Source: Saksenaea vasiformis B4078
Lineage: Eukaryota; Mucoromycota; Mucoromycetes; Mucorales; Saksenaeaceae
Direction of reading: 5' to 3'
Assembly (NCBI GenBank): GCA_000697055.1
Contig: JNDT01001192.1
Location: forward strand, 1-26,948
Length of the DNA stretch: 26,948 bases
The notes beneath the pieces are model-generated. The model saw nothing but the letters and a program-made list of their open reading frames with translations. It had not been told where the DNA came from and did not search any database. Positions 1 through 11,066 of this stretch are shown here, piece by piece. Every line of letters begins with the position of its first letter. Position 1 is the stretch's first letter. The translations under genes were made by a program, and so were the position numbers.

Positions 1-263
1 AATGCATTCTGAATTTCGGGCCATTTTGGGTTACATGTCATGGTGATAAAGAGGTCAGGCTTTCCTAGCACACTGACAATATTCATAGCATCCTGGTATT
101 GTTGATGCATATATCGCGCTCCAGCGGTAAATGATGAAGGCAGTACAACCCTTCGGCCAGTTTGCATTGGATCTACATCTCTATTAGAGATAGCATCTGC
201 TGCTCCTGAATACAGATCAGCTCGCAGCTCATCTTGGTGTGTACGAATATATCCAGTCAATCA
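1..263 (-). pseudogene. Helitron Rep/helicase N-terminal domain fragment (Helitron_like_N), runs off left edge
   Basis: Read on the minus strand from base 260 down to 1, one open frame gives a peptide of about 86 residues containing RRVVLPSSFTAGARYMHQQY, QDAMNIV, GKPDLFITMTCNPKWPEI. These blocks are characteristic of the Helitron_like_N domain that lies in front of the Rep nuclease and Pif1-like helicase of rolling-circle Helitron transposons. The frame is interrupted by a TGA at 261-263, just before residues LTGYIRTHQDELR, and I see no matching coding sequence further upstream on that strand, so the 5' end is missing or broken. The rest of the element, if any, lies to the left of the window. 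Whether the whole element is dead cannot be judged from this piece. Confidence 0.85.
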
Positions 264-548
264 GAGTTGGCAATTGCAAACCAAGCTAATTTTATATCGA
301 TAATAAAGACAATTATTAAGGCACAATGCAATAAGAAGTGATATATTCACGATAGAAGTAAACCAATGATGTGGATGCAGAAAATCTGCATCAAAGTTCA
401 ATGCGTTGAGCTTTGACGCGTTTCGTCTCCTAATTTTTTGTCGTATTTGACGTATTCCGTCTCCATCGCATTATGGCGCATATAGCACTTTGACTTATTT
501 TGACGCTTTTTGCTGTTGTCTCATTTTGGATCATGTGTTAAGGCATCC

Positions 549-571
549 GTCGCAATGAGTCACAATGCGAC
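549..571. promoter_or_regulatory. Dyad GTCGCA/TGCGAC enclosing TGAGTCA
   Basis: A perfect 6-bp inverted repeat (549-554 and 566-571) surrounds TGAGTCA at 556-562. TGAGTCA is the known binding site of Gcn4/AP-1 bZIP proteins. It lies about 300 bp upstream of the methyltransferase start. That it is functional is inference. Confidence 0.3.
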
Positions 572-775
572 AAAACCGGATCACAGTGACATGAAGCATT
601 TTACTGTCCCTTCTCCAGATCACGGAGGCGGCTGTGATTACCGCAAAAAATCGTCCTATACAAACTTCATCTATGAACACCGAAATTGATACTACCAAGG
701 ATAGACGCTTTGCAATTTGAATCGTAGCGAAAAGAAATAGATGACAAAGTCATGCTATGTCATACAACGCGACGC

Positions 776-785
776 TATTTAAATA
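776..785 (+). promoter_or_regulatory. TATA-like element of the methyltransferase gene
   Basis: TATTTAAATA lies 89 bases before the ATG at 874, a reasonable place for a core promoter with a short leader. No transcription start data are available. Confidence 0.35.
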
Positions 786-873
786 AAAGGTACTCCGCAG
801 CGCTTTTTCCGCCAGCTAATAAAAAAGGGGTGCTGAGCAAGAAATGCTCTTGAACACAGCTAGAACGTAGGCA

Positions 874-2035
874 ATGTCCAACAACGCAGCAGCGGGAGCG
901 CAGCAACTCTCCCAGCGCAAATACCACAAGAACGAATCTTCAACTTACTGGCTTCCCAGTGACGAGCAAGAACATGATCGTCTTAACAAGGTAGATACGA
1001 TAACTGCTTATTCCAAGAAGTGAACACCTTTTTCTCTTCATAGGTACATGAAACTTTAAAAGAACTGTGTGGTGGGTAAGTTTTTCTTGCTGCTCAAAGA
1101 GGATTGTGTTATTTATGCGGTACGTTCAGGATCGTTATGTCGAAAGTCCCTGGATTGGTTCCACTTTCTCAAGGTGCCAAAGTACTTGACGTTGGTTGTG
1201 GAACAGGCGCTTGGATCAAGGTGCCTTGTACATCGGGATTAGTTTCTCTCTTTATCATATGTTATCATAACAGGATATGGCCCAAGCATATTCTAATTCC
1301 ACTTTTGTGGGCATAGATGTTGCAGATAATGTAAAAGACAAACCTGCGTCAGACAATATTCAGTTTCGCTACGGTGACATCCTGAAAGATTTGGAGTTTG
1401 AAGACAACACCTTTGGCATGGTCAATATGCGCCTCCTGATGCTTGCTTTTCGCGCGGAAGAATGGCCCAAGGCAATCAAGCAGGTCTCACGCGTGATCAA
1501 GCCTGGAGGAGTCCTTCAGATGTTCGAACCTTTCTACAAGGTAATAATCGAACAGAAAGTTGATTTGCTAACACTGCTTAGATGAGTGGGAGCGAGATTG
1601 TGATAAAAGCGATCCAGTCAAGTAAGTGTTAACTGGCTTCCTTCGAAATCCTTCACTAAACATGCGTTCGCATTGGTGGATGTTTGCAACGCACGGGGTC
1701 AGGATCTTTTCATTGCTGACAAGCTTGGAGGACTCTTGTCGGAAGCTGGAGCAACGGTTGTTCAGACGGAAGATCTTGTGGTCAACTTATGTAGGTCCCT
1801 GATTACGTTCTTTTCAGTTGCTAATTCTGCATGAAAAGCATCAAAGACACGCATTGCAGAACTATTAACTGAGATGTGGGTAAACGAGTACAAAACTATG
1901 CTACCTGTAAGTGGACCCCTGTTGGGCGTCCGTACTGAAGAAGAAGCGCGCCAGTTCTTAGAAGAACTGACCATTGGGTATAAAACTTCTGATGCCTACA
2001 GCTGTAATAGACTATTCCTAGCCCAGAAACATTAA
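874..2035 (+). CDS. SAM-dependent methyltransferase, Umta/LaeA-like (class I)
   Basis: Seven exons are proposed: 874-990, 1044-1075, 1130-1220, 1274-1540, 1582-1621, 1680-1790, 1839-2035, giving 284 aa, a normal length for this fungal family. The N-terminus has the familiar YWLPSDEQEHDRL block (residues 25-37). Motif I, VLDVGCGTGAW, is at 68-78, an acidic residue ending strand 2 is in GIDV (D95), and MVNMR and VIKPGGVLQMFEP follow as later class I motifs. The substrate is unknown; relatives act as small-molecule or regulatory methyltransferases. All joins are GT-AG except the acceptor before exon 6, which reads GG (1678-1679) where AG is expected. Downstream homology (VCNARGQDLFIADKL) demands an exon boundary there. 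The first usable AG downstream, at 1701-1702, shifts the frame into an early stop. The gene may therefore be damaged or use a rare acceptor. Confidence 0.8.
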
Positions 2036-3220
2036 TTGCTGGATTTTGAATACCCATTTGCGTCTATTCGAAGATATTTGACGTTACTTCCAGATAAACT
2101 CTGCTTCTTGGAGCACGTATTTTTACGTTTATCCGATGCTGTGATTTTCATATCATACTCTTCCATGTTACGTTTATGTCATTGATAGCTTCCCATTATC
2201 TAACGCAGAGGATGTGTCAGAGACAGGGATTCATTGTCTCGTGCAAATGACGTGATAAAGATAGGACTCGATTATCTGGTGTTCGAGATAGGATACCATT
2301 GTCTCGTGCAAACGATCAATCTGATCGGATTTTTTTATTTCATGCAAAGAATGTGTGAAAGGTACGGTGTTCTTTATCTCATACAAAAGGCGTGTCGATG
2401 ATAAGGTACCATCGTCTCATGCAAAGGATGAATCAGTGATCGGGTTCTTTTGATTCATAAAAACGGTATGTCAGAAACAGGATTCCGTGGTCTCATGCAA
2501 AAGTGGGTGAAGACAGGTTCCTTTATCTCACACAAAAAGGATGCCTCAGATAACGGAAAGTGATGCATATTTAAAGCGAGCACTTCTTTTTCCTTTTTCT
2601 TTTCTTCCTCTTTGGCTCTGTTAGTACAAACATCCCCGGTACGGATGCCGACCTTTTATTACATATCCAGGATCACTCATTTTTTGTACGCCGTTTAGGC
2701 TGCATGACCGCTGTCCCGAACCATCTTGGCCGTGTTGGTGCTTTATGCCCACACTCAAAGTACGTGAACGTCGTCACACACGCACACTCAGTATATTGTC
2801 CACATCTTTCCAAAAGCTAGTGTCGTAGTGAGGAAAAAGTTTACAACATAATTGCGCACATAAAGACCAAGTCGTAGCGACGAAATTTCCTGGGATTTTA
2901 TAGTTTGTTGGCTTGCATAATTCGTAAAGCATTTTCAATCACAACCATTATGAGCCAAAAGTCTGAACTTCTTTCTCAACTGGTATCATTACATCAAAAG
3001 GCAATACCAAGCGAGCAACCCAAAAATCGCAGGTTGTGAAAATGACGCATATAGCAGTCACCCAGCGCTGACATTTTTTTACTTCTCTTCCACGCGCTTT
3101 CGCGGCGTTTCGTAACCGCATCGCTTACCTTTCTCGCGGAACAGCATCTGCAATTCTATTCGCGAGACCGAGGATTGCCGTGCCGAACCGAAACAACGTT
3201 TAATGTCACAAATATATAAT
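2036..3220. other. Gene-free stretch between methyltransferase and nucleoporin genes
   Basis: No supported coding frame. It contains the degenerate minisatellite at 2205-2555 and a pyrimidine-rich block near 2585-2615. The last 200 bases would hold the nucleoporin promoter, where I see no clear TATA box. Confidence 0.5.
2205..2555. repeat. Degenerate tandem repeat, ~38-bp unit, 8-9 copies
   Basis: The core TCTC(A/G)TGCAAA recurs with variants starting at 2237, 2302, 2338, 2377, 2415, 2452, 2491 and 2526. That gives spacings of 65, 36, 39, 38, 37, 39 and 35. Between cores a second block resembling GGATGTGTCAGAGACAGG recurs. The copies are clearly diverged, so this is an old minisatellite. It has no coding potential that I can see. 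Confidence 0.75.
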
Positions 3221-6200
3221 ATGGCTACATGGTCAGAGGACTCTCGAACTTTGCACGACGCGATATGCCAGGCACGGGTATCCAGTTCTCCATCCGTAGC
3301 AGACGTCCTCCAGCATCAGTTACAGCTCCATAAACAGAAAATCCTGAATTTAATTGATGATGCACCGAGAAATGAGCAGCACCGGGAAACTCTTCGAGGA
3401 GGTAACCCAGCTCCAGGCACAAGAAGCCATGAATCTAATGAGCTTGTATTACAGGAAAGGCGTACATTAACTGCACAACGCGAAATGTCAATCAAGATTT
3501 CGTAAAAGAAGTCTTGTTTCTTTCCGATCAGTTGGATATCGATGAATACGTCGCCGCAACGCTTCTAGTTCATGGCATGGAAGGGTCGTCACGCGTCAGC
3601 AGCAACACAATTGATACAGCCATTCTGACGTATCATAAAGAAAGAGGATATTTGCTTGCTTGTATTGATACCATACTAAAAACAGCAAAAGATGCGTCTG
3701 TTATCGAGAGTGTTCGTATGGTCTGCCGTCAGTTTATGAACGAGATCATGCAGGAACAGGTACCGTTGAACAATACAGTCAATGCACGGATCGGATCCTT
3801 TCCTGCAAAGATCCTGCAAACAGCGAAGAGATTAGACACTGTCACAAAGAGCATACGTAGCACAGGCTCGCAGGAAACCGCACAAAGTTCAACTTCTCAG
3901 ACACCAGCGGAACGAGGCAAGTTAGGCGAGGAAATCACAGCAGTGCGGATAAGGCTACTCAACGACGAGAGGATATCGTTAGTGCAGATCCTCTATCATC
4001 TGGCCTCCATGTTTTGGATTGCATCAGATGATATTATTTCCATGACCGAGATACTGGAGACGTCCGACCTGACCGATAGGGCAGCACCTTATCTGCTTCT
4101 TGCTCTCATCGCTGCGATATCGCCTGCAAAACATGATGGCGATATCATGGGTAGAGGGTTGATTACAGATGAGAGGTTTTTAAAGACGTATCACGAGAGA
4201 ATCACGCAGACATTATGGAAGGTGCCTGCTGTTAAATCGGTAGTGGTTATCCAATGGACATTATTCCTCACGTATGCAGCGCAATTTGACCGTACCCTCG
4301 CGGACAAAATACCATTGAAAGAGGAGTATATCGAGAAATTGGTTCTCGGTGCAATTTCAGCAGACGCTTTTTCATTCATGAACGATTATCTATTGTACTT
4401 TCAACATGAAAACACGGCAATCGATTCAGATCGTGGATTATTCAAAGATTCTAGTATGGAGAATGGCAATCTCGGTGTGGAGGAATTGAAAGTGGACCCG
4501 AGCGACTATAGAAAATTCAATGCGGATATCCGAGAGGAATTTCAGACATTTCTTATTTACGAACTGGAGCAGATGGTGGTTGCGTTTATTGAAAACATGT
4601 CCAGTATACTACGAAGTCTCAAGTATCGCGAAGAAGATACGAATATTCCTGTGCAAACTCCGTCGTCTACCAAGAACGCCATCGTCAGCTCTTCAGACGC
4701 TCCTTCTCGATGCCGCGATTTGGAGATGTTCTTATCACTCTTAGCTAACATATTCCGCAATCGAATCAACGCAGGTGCGAAATTTTGGACAAGAGAGGAA
4801 AGTGGATTGTTCACGTTTGTTAAATGGACTACGGACATAAAGGTTGCGGGCACTGTAACGGCATGTTATGATTTTCTCGGATCAGTAGCAACGGGTGACA
4901 TCTGTGCACAGCACGCGTTCAACTTTTTGGAAAGTGGCACACATAGAACAGACCTAGCATCGAGCAGCTTGATTTCATGGGGCAAGCCTATGGCAGCGCT
5001 ACATTTCTATGTTCCTATTCTTCGTGAGAAAGATTCGAAAGCGGTGATCCCAGAAATCGAAGAAGAGCTGCTTAGAAAATTCTTCTATCTCATGAAGCAA
5101 GTTGTACAGTACTCGCGCGATGCAAGAATAGCCTTATGGGGCGATGTCGTATTGCGTGTGCGCGATGGTGTAGCCGAAGCATTGGTGTCCCGTACTTCGA
5201 TCAACTTCCGATCAACGATGTACGATGTGCTTGCTGCCTTTTGTAGCCCTTGGGGAGGTGGTGTGCAGGAAGTTGGTAAAGAAATTTCGCACGAGATGTG
5301 GGACTTCTTGGAGAACAGCAACTTCTTTATCCCAAGAAAAGAAGAACTACAGGCAGTAGGCTACGACCGAAAAGACGGAACTGCAGGATACGTTTTTCAT
5401 CGACCGGTGGGCTTTCTCCAGGATCTCGAGATGGAAAGGGCAAGCAGGGTTTATGCGGTTACTCTTTCGGTATTGAACCTTCTTGGTTCAATGATCCATG
5501 TCCCTAGTAAAAAAGAGGAACTCGTGTCAGGATTCCGACCAAAGGTACCAAGTATACGCTCGCTGCTTGGAAGAGACACAAGAGTACCGGGTATTACGCC
5601 CTATATCTCCATAGTCATCGATGGCGTATTTCTGGAACTCGATAATCAGCGATATCTGTACCCGGCAAGCAAGTGGCAGCTAGCAGATGCATGTCTTAAG
5701 GTTCTAGAGAACAGCATTCGATCGTTCGACCTGACTGATTTACAAGATATGGCAGCGCATATGAAGGCGAACACGTTACCAAAATACAGCACCGCCTTGC
5801 AACGTGTCAACGACAGAAACACCGGAAATACGACACCTGCGCTACTTGAAGAGGCATTGCTTGCTTATATCGTGCATCCTGGTTACGAAGTTATCACACG
5901 TATTCTGTCAGGCACACGCGTTGTTTCAGAGATGTGCAAAATAATCGAGGGAGGATTGAACGAAGTCAATAGCAAAAAGACACCGTACTATACCCACTGC
6001 GTCACCCGTTGTCTGCGAATTTTGCATCGGACATTTGAGATGCAGGACGTGTTTTGCAACGTATTTGCACCATTAATCAAGGAGCGAACAAGTGGAAGAG
6101 CATCCACCGAGATCGAGCTGGGAAATTTCACTTTTCCTCCAATGCCTCCATTGACACCACTTAGCCAGATATTGTTGTACCGTACAAACGCCATCATGCA

Positions 6201-9200
6201 AATTGCTCAGTTGGTCAATTGTGAAGATCAGGAAGAAATCTGTTTCTTAAGTACAAAGATACTGCACGCGCTCTCCAAAGAATCCAAACCAGACAAGATT
6301 GCCAAGAGCCTTAGTTCGACGGGTGGCTATATTCTCATGGGTGGATTTGGAGCCAAGGTCGCCGCTGTGTTAGCTGCATGCAAAGATGCCTTACCGATCA
6401 TCTACAGTTTCAGCGAGCGTTTGGAGATCGATCATCCCGAAACAACAACATATGACGATTACGAGTACGACATGAACAATATCCCTTTCTGGTTGGCAGA
6501 GAAGACGTTGACTGATACCTACAGCACCAACACGGAATTCCGGCCGCATATGACAAGCTCTGTTCGTTTGGCAATCTTAGATTTGCTACTAGAAAATGCC
6601 AGCCAAGAGAAAACTTCACCTTCGTTGGCCGAGTTCCTTCTTGGCTATGCTGATTTGCGATCTGGATCAACTGGCAGAATTCATAACTTGCGTAGTGGTG
6701 CTGCGACCTCGACATGTTTACGTACAATCCTCGATCTGCTGCGACAAGGGGTTGACAACGATGAGAATATGATGGATGAGGATGACCGTCCCCTTCCTTT
6801 GATTGCAACACATCCTATTCTGGGCGAAAAGTGCTACCAACTGATCTATCGACTTTGCGCCAATGAAGAAGTATCAAGTGCGACGATGCGTTATCTGCGT
6901 ACTACAGAGAACTTCTTTTATAGTCAATTCAAAGCTATGTCTTCTCGATTGGAACATTATGCTGCCTATGAAACATCGGCTCTTCCAGGCGTTATGGTCT
7001 GTGCAGATGGGGCTCACATCAAGACCGACTTCTTTGCCTTGTTGTCCCAACTTCATCAGCGTGCCTGGTTGCTGAAATCGGTGGCATTGGAACTCCATAC
7101 GACAGCTGGTGCAGGCCACAACTCGGACCTGATTCGCTTATTGGGATTGCTGTACGGATACGAGGAAACTCGAAATGAAGAAAGTGTGGATTTTATGGAC
7201 ACAGAACATGAAGAAACGAACATTTTTTCGTCTACCTCGGCCAACTTTGAGCAGTCGCTTGTAAAGATACTCGAAATTGTCGGTTCTCTGGAATTCAAGT
7301 GGATGGACGGTCTGGAGGAGAATTCAAGTGATATTGATCCAGTTTATTTTGCCAACTTCGATCCGCGTGCATTTGAAATCGAAAACGAGCGTGGTTGTGT
7401 TGTCTACGATATCCGATCGATTTACAAAGTTTTCCGAGAGGAACAGTATCAGAGAGAAGCGAACAAGACGATCACATCGGATGAAGAATGGTTCGCATTC
7501 GAGCAAGAGATGGGCAGGATTCTTCGAAAATTGATGATCGAAAACCACAATAGAGAGATCACACACGGTAAAGCTCATTGCTTACGCGCATGGAAGCAGG
7601 TTGTGCAAGTAACCCTGTCGCAATGTTTCGATCTCTTTCCGTTCGAGACACGGGAGCGCATCATCTATGGCCTACTCTCGATGTTGTTACCCAAGTTGCG
7701 AAAGACAGAATGTGTAGATAACCATATCCTAGAGGGCCTCAGTGAGGTCATTCTTAGACTACTTAAACGATTGCAGGAAGACAAGATACGCCAAGGCATT
7801 TTACGGATTACGCCTATTTCGGATGGCCAATTCGCCACCTCTAGGCTTCCTAATGAAAAGTTGCAGTTGATCTGTCGCGGCATCCTTGATGGTATCCAAC
7901 AAGAAGGAATGACAGCTGCCGTGCGAGGCGACGCGTATACATCTCTTGTTACATTTCTACAGTACGTCGGTGGCGAGCGGTCGGGATCTGCTGGAAATAA
8001 TCTACAAAGCGATATCATTGCTTTGATCGTGTCGGATGAAAAAGTGTTGGAGATGCTATGCAATGATGCTTGCGACGGACAAGGTCTTTGGAAATCGACG
8101 GCTTACATCGCACTCAATGCACTGTATACATCAGCAAGCAAAGAGAGTAGCGCGACAATTCTTTCTTTCCTGGTGAAAAAGAACTTCTTGCGGTACAGCA
8201 TCGATATGATTCGAAGAGAAGATGCTGCTTTCCTGAACATACTGGAACAGGAGGGTGGTAAGTCCATACATGTCTTATAGCAAAGGTCTGGCATTGACAC
8301 TTTTTTACAGGTTCATTACATCCTTTGTATATTTACGAGGCGAAAATGTCTCTGTTCCTGCGTCTTGCACTTCAAAAGGAAGGCGCACGGCTTCTGATCG
8401 AAAACCGCATACTCGATGTTCTCAGCCACTGTCAATTCATGAACGCTCGCCCAGAGACTGAATCGTTAAGTCTAGGTTGGTGGCCTAGTTGCAAAAAGAA
8501 AGTCAATTTTGCTTATGATTTTCTTAGATACCAATCCTTGCCAACTTTACGAGCAAATGTTGATGCCAGCATTCAAGCTGATTGTTGCTTTACTCTGCAG
8601 TATTGGAAGCATCGACACTGTCATGCTAGAAAAGGTAGGAATAAATGCTGCTTGGCGACATGCACTCATTTTGAGGAACGATAATTAGTTGGAGGCGTGG
8701 GCGAAGAAACAGCAACAAGCATTAATTTACATTTTACGCGATGAACAACAACCAGCAACTTTATCATCACTCACTCAGCTCAAACTTGTCACTTCTATCC
8801 TTTACCATATGAGCTGTCGACCGGGTTTCTTCGACGATTTGGTACGTCTTACTCGAGTTTTCCATCCTAATGATTAACCAATTCATTCTTAGGTGAGCCG
8901 AAATTTGAACCACTTGCATACTGCCATGCTTCATCTGAACTCAAAATACCTTGTTCTTGAAAACCGATCCTCTGACAGCGTCATGCCAGCGACGGACGAC
9001 GAAAAGATGTTATCTCAAGAATGCGTGTTTGGTAACGAAATCGGAAGCGCTAGATTATCTTGTTCTAACCACTGAATATAGCGAAGGGACAACTTTCAAC
9101 AGCACTTGCTATTAAAGCAGATGAACTTATAATATCCATACAAAAGAATGTGGTCGCCTATGCAAGAAATGCAACCTTCATGTCTGGCCAACGAGGTAAG

Positions 9201-9271
9201 TTTGATGCTACAACGTAATGAACACCGACTGATAAATACGAATAGTGGTCTTTGAAGCACCACGCGCTTAA
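3221..9271 (+). CDS. NUP192: Nucleoporin Nup192/Nup186/Nup205 (inner-ring scaffold)
   Basis: Eight exons: 3221-3401, 3455-8257, 8311-8469, 8528-8634, 8689-8841, 8893-9031, 9082-9195, 9246-9271. They give about 1893 aa, in the range of the Nup192/Nup205 family (about 1650-2000 aa). The N-terminus (MATWSED.RTLHDAI) and the block NVNQDFVKEVLFLSDQLDIDEYVAATLL at the exon 1-2 junction match the family start. The rest is a long helical protein, as expected for the alpha-solenoid. In the pore the family forms the inner ring with Nic96/Nup93, Nup188 and Nup53-type linkers. All introns are 50-60 nt GT-AG, and one donor (GTCTAG at 8470) is weak. I chose ATG 3221 because A at -3 and G at +4 fit a start context; an in-frame ATG at 3203 would add six residues. 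Identification rests on recognised sequence blocks and length, not on a search. Confidence 0.85.
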
Positions 9272-9350
9272 TATTAATCTGGACAATCCATGATGCGTGA
9301 AGTTGGGAGATCTCTATTTTTTTTTTTCTATTCTGGAAGACTGTAAAGAT

Positions 9351-9356
9351 AATAAA
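9351..9356 (+). terminator. AATAAA poly(A) signal, NUP192
   Basis: AATAAA lies 80 bases after the nucleoporin stop codon, on the coding strand. Confidence 0.5.
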
Positions 9357-9609
9357 GCTGCGAGCCGCACTACATTAAAATGTTGCATATACATCTCAAA
9401 AAGTTATCACACGGATATGCAAGATTCCGATGCACGCATTAAATAGATTACGTTGATCGACTGTCTCTCTCGACCCTTTTCTTTTCTTTTGCATAATGAA
9501 ACCGAATGCTGATCCGTTCCGCCTTCTTAAACCATGTATCCTCCTAACTTTCCAAGATTTCCGACAATGAAAAGCGTAGCGAAATAGTAAACAAAAACAT
9601 TGACCATGA

Positions 9610-9615
9610 TTTATT
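9610..9615 (-). terminator. AATAAA poly(A) signal, RPS6
   Basis: TTTATT on the plus strand reads AATAAA on the minus strand, about 41 bases beyond the RPS6 stop codon. Confidence 0.5.
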
Positions 9616-9655
9616 GAAACCAGCGAGTTGTGAAGCTATTCAAAATATGACATTT

Positions 9656-10787
9656 TTAAGCAGAGGCAGACTTCTGCATGGAAGAAGTGCGGCGTCTCTC
9701 AATCTTAGCCTGCTTGGACTCCTTGACACGCTTAGCAAGCAACTGCTTGTACTCAGCCTCGGCCTCACGGGAGGCTTCGATTCTTCTGCGCTTAATGGCG
9801 TTTCTATGTCTTCTGCGCTGAAGAGTGGCGGGAGTGACCAAACGTTGGATCTTGGGAGCCTTGGTGAAAGCCTTCTTCTCGGGGTTCTTGGGCTGGATCT
9901 CGCGACGGATGACATACTTACGGACATCATCTTGCTTGGTCAAGTTCTACAAGGTCTATTGTTAATTTCCAATATTTCTCTTCTGATATGATAGGACGTA
10001 CGAAGAACTTGCGGATCTTGGTGGCACGCTTGGGACCGAGACGCTTGGGCACGGTGGTATCGGTCAAGCCGGGAATATCTTGCTCACCCTGCTTGACGAC
10101 AACAAGCGACAAGACGGAGAGATCCGAGGAGACGATACAACCACGGACGGACTTTCTCTTGCGCTCACCAGTGCGGCGGGGACGGTAGCAAGAGTGACCC
10201 TTGCTCAACAAAAGGCGAACACGGTGGGGCAAAAGGACACCCTGCTTCATGGGGAAACCCTGCTTGTCGTTACCACCAGAGATGCGGAAGACGTAGCCCT
10301 TGAATTCTTCACCAAGGGAGTCACCGGGAACCTCTTGGCTCATGCGCTTGTCATAGAAAGCACGACTATGTGACAGACATGAGAAAAAAAAAGAATCTTT
10401 CTCCGTGTTTGTCTCTCTCGGTATATAGATAATAACTCACAGACGGCGTTCATCGTCAATTTCGATCAACTTTTGGCAACCAGTTGCTGGATTCGCAATG
10501 TTCAGCTATAAAGAGGTATTGCGTCAGTCAAATCGGTATTGTAGAAAGTTGAGAATCGAGGAAGAAAAATGGTGATGTATTTGGGCTGTTGTGTAAAAAT
10601 GGCGATGGAGCATGTACGTTTCCATAGTGCTGACAGAACTTTTTCATTGTTGCATCCATTTTTAATCTGAGAGTCGTTCATTCCATGCTGATCGCTTTTT
10701 TTCTTGGTAAATTCTTTTTCTCCATCCATCCATCTTTCCGTGTACAGATAACATATTCATGGAATAATGTGGATACGCTACCTTCAT
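9656..10787 (-). CDS. RPS6: 40S ribosomal protein eS6
   Basis: Four exons on the minus strand: 10782-10787, 10441-10505, 10002-10365, 9656-9946, giving 241 aa, the usual eS6 length. The protein starts [20 protein letters not shown] and carries the conserved [18 protein letters not shown] and [14 protein letters not shown] blocks. It ends in the basic tail RIERRRTSS with a run of serines, the site phosphorylated by S6-type AGC kinases in other eukaryotes. It is part of the small ribosomal subunit. Exon 1 is only six bases (ATGAAG, encoding MK), followed by a 276-nt intron, the longest proposed in the window; an intron right after the second codon is common in ribosomal protein genes. The other introns are 55-75 nt GT-AG. 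Confidence 0.97.
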
Positions 10788-10814
10788 GTTGGACGCGCTG
10801 TGAGAAAGAAGGAA

Positions 10815-10835
10815 GGCACTAGGCAGCCAAGTGCC
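10815..10835. repeat. Short dyad GGCACT...AGTGCC in the RPS6 leader/promoter
   Basis: A perfect 6-bp inverted repeat with a 9-base loop lies 28-48 bases upstream of the RPS6 start codon. It could be an operator-like site or a leader hairpin; the role is unknown. Confidence 0.3.
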
Positions 10836-11038
10836 CGTATTCACTTATTCCGGAAAGCGGGGATTCAATATCAATGGCCGGCTTGAACAACATGGTTTCG
10901 GGCATCTTTCGCACACCAGACGTGATTACCCCGTAGACATTAGCAGGTCTTACTACATAAAGTGTCCTATATTTATGGTCCGATAGTAACTGTATTATAC
11001 CAGAAACTTGAGCGCATTATGTCGTTTTGCAATATACA

Positions 11039-11066
11039 TTGTTATTGTTATTGTTATTGTTATTGT
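11039..11066. repeat. Microsatellite (GTTATT)n
   Basis: About four and a half uninterrupted copies of GTTATT. Confidence 0.8.

Larger units (their letters stand above)
264..873. other. Intergenic region upstream of the methyltransferase
   Basis: No coding frame is supported here. The stretch holds loosely repeated TTTGACG(C/T) blocks around 413-510, a short dyad containing an AP-1-like site (549-571), and an A/T-rich TATA-like block at 776-785 about 90 bases before the methyltransferase start codon. Confidence 0.5.
9272..9655. other. Tail-to-tail intergenic region (NUP192 / RPS6)
   Basis: Only 384 bases separate the two convergent stop codons. The stretch holds a poly(A) signal candidate for each gene and a long T run near 9317-9328. 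No coding frame is supported. Confidence 0.6.

Noticed and set aside
1104..1316. 70-codon ORF with a stop after IKVP
   Set aside because: It is methyltransferase exon 3 read into its neighbouring introns; the spliced model explains it.
2205..2555. CRISPR-like array
   Set aside because: Repeats are degenerate and the spacing is too short for distinct spacers; this is a eukaryotic minisatellite.
6410..6811. 133-codon minus-strand ORF
   Set aside because: Lies wholly inside the long nucleoporin exon and reads as a shadow frame.
9614..9991. 125-codon plus-strand ORF
   Set aside because: Antisense to the last exon of RPS6; its Leu/Ser-rich composition is the usual shadow of a basic protein.
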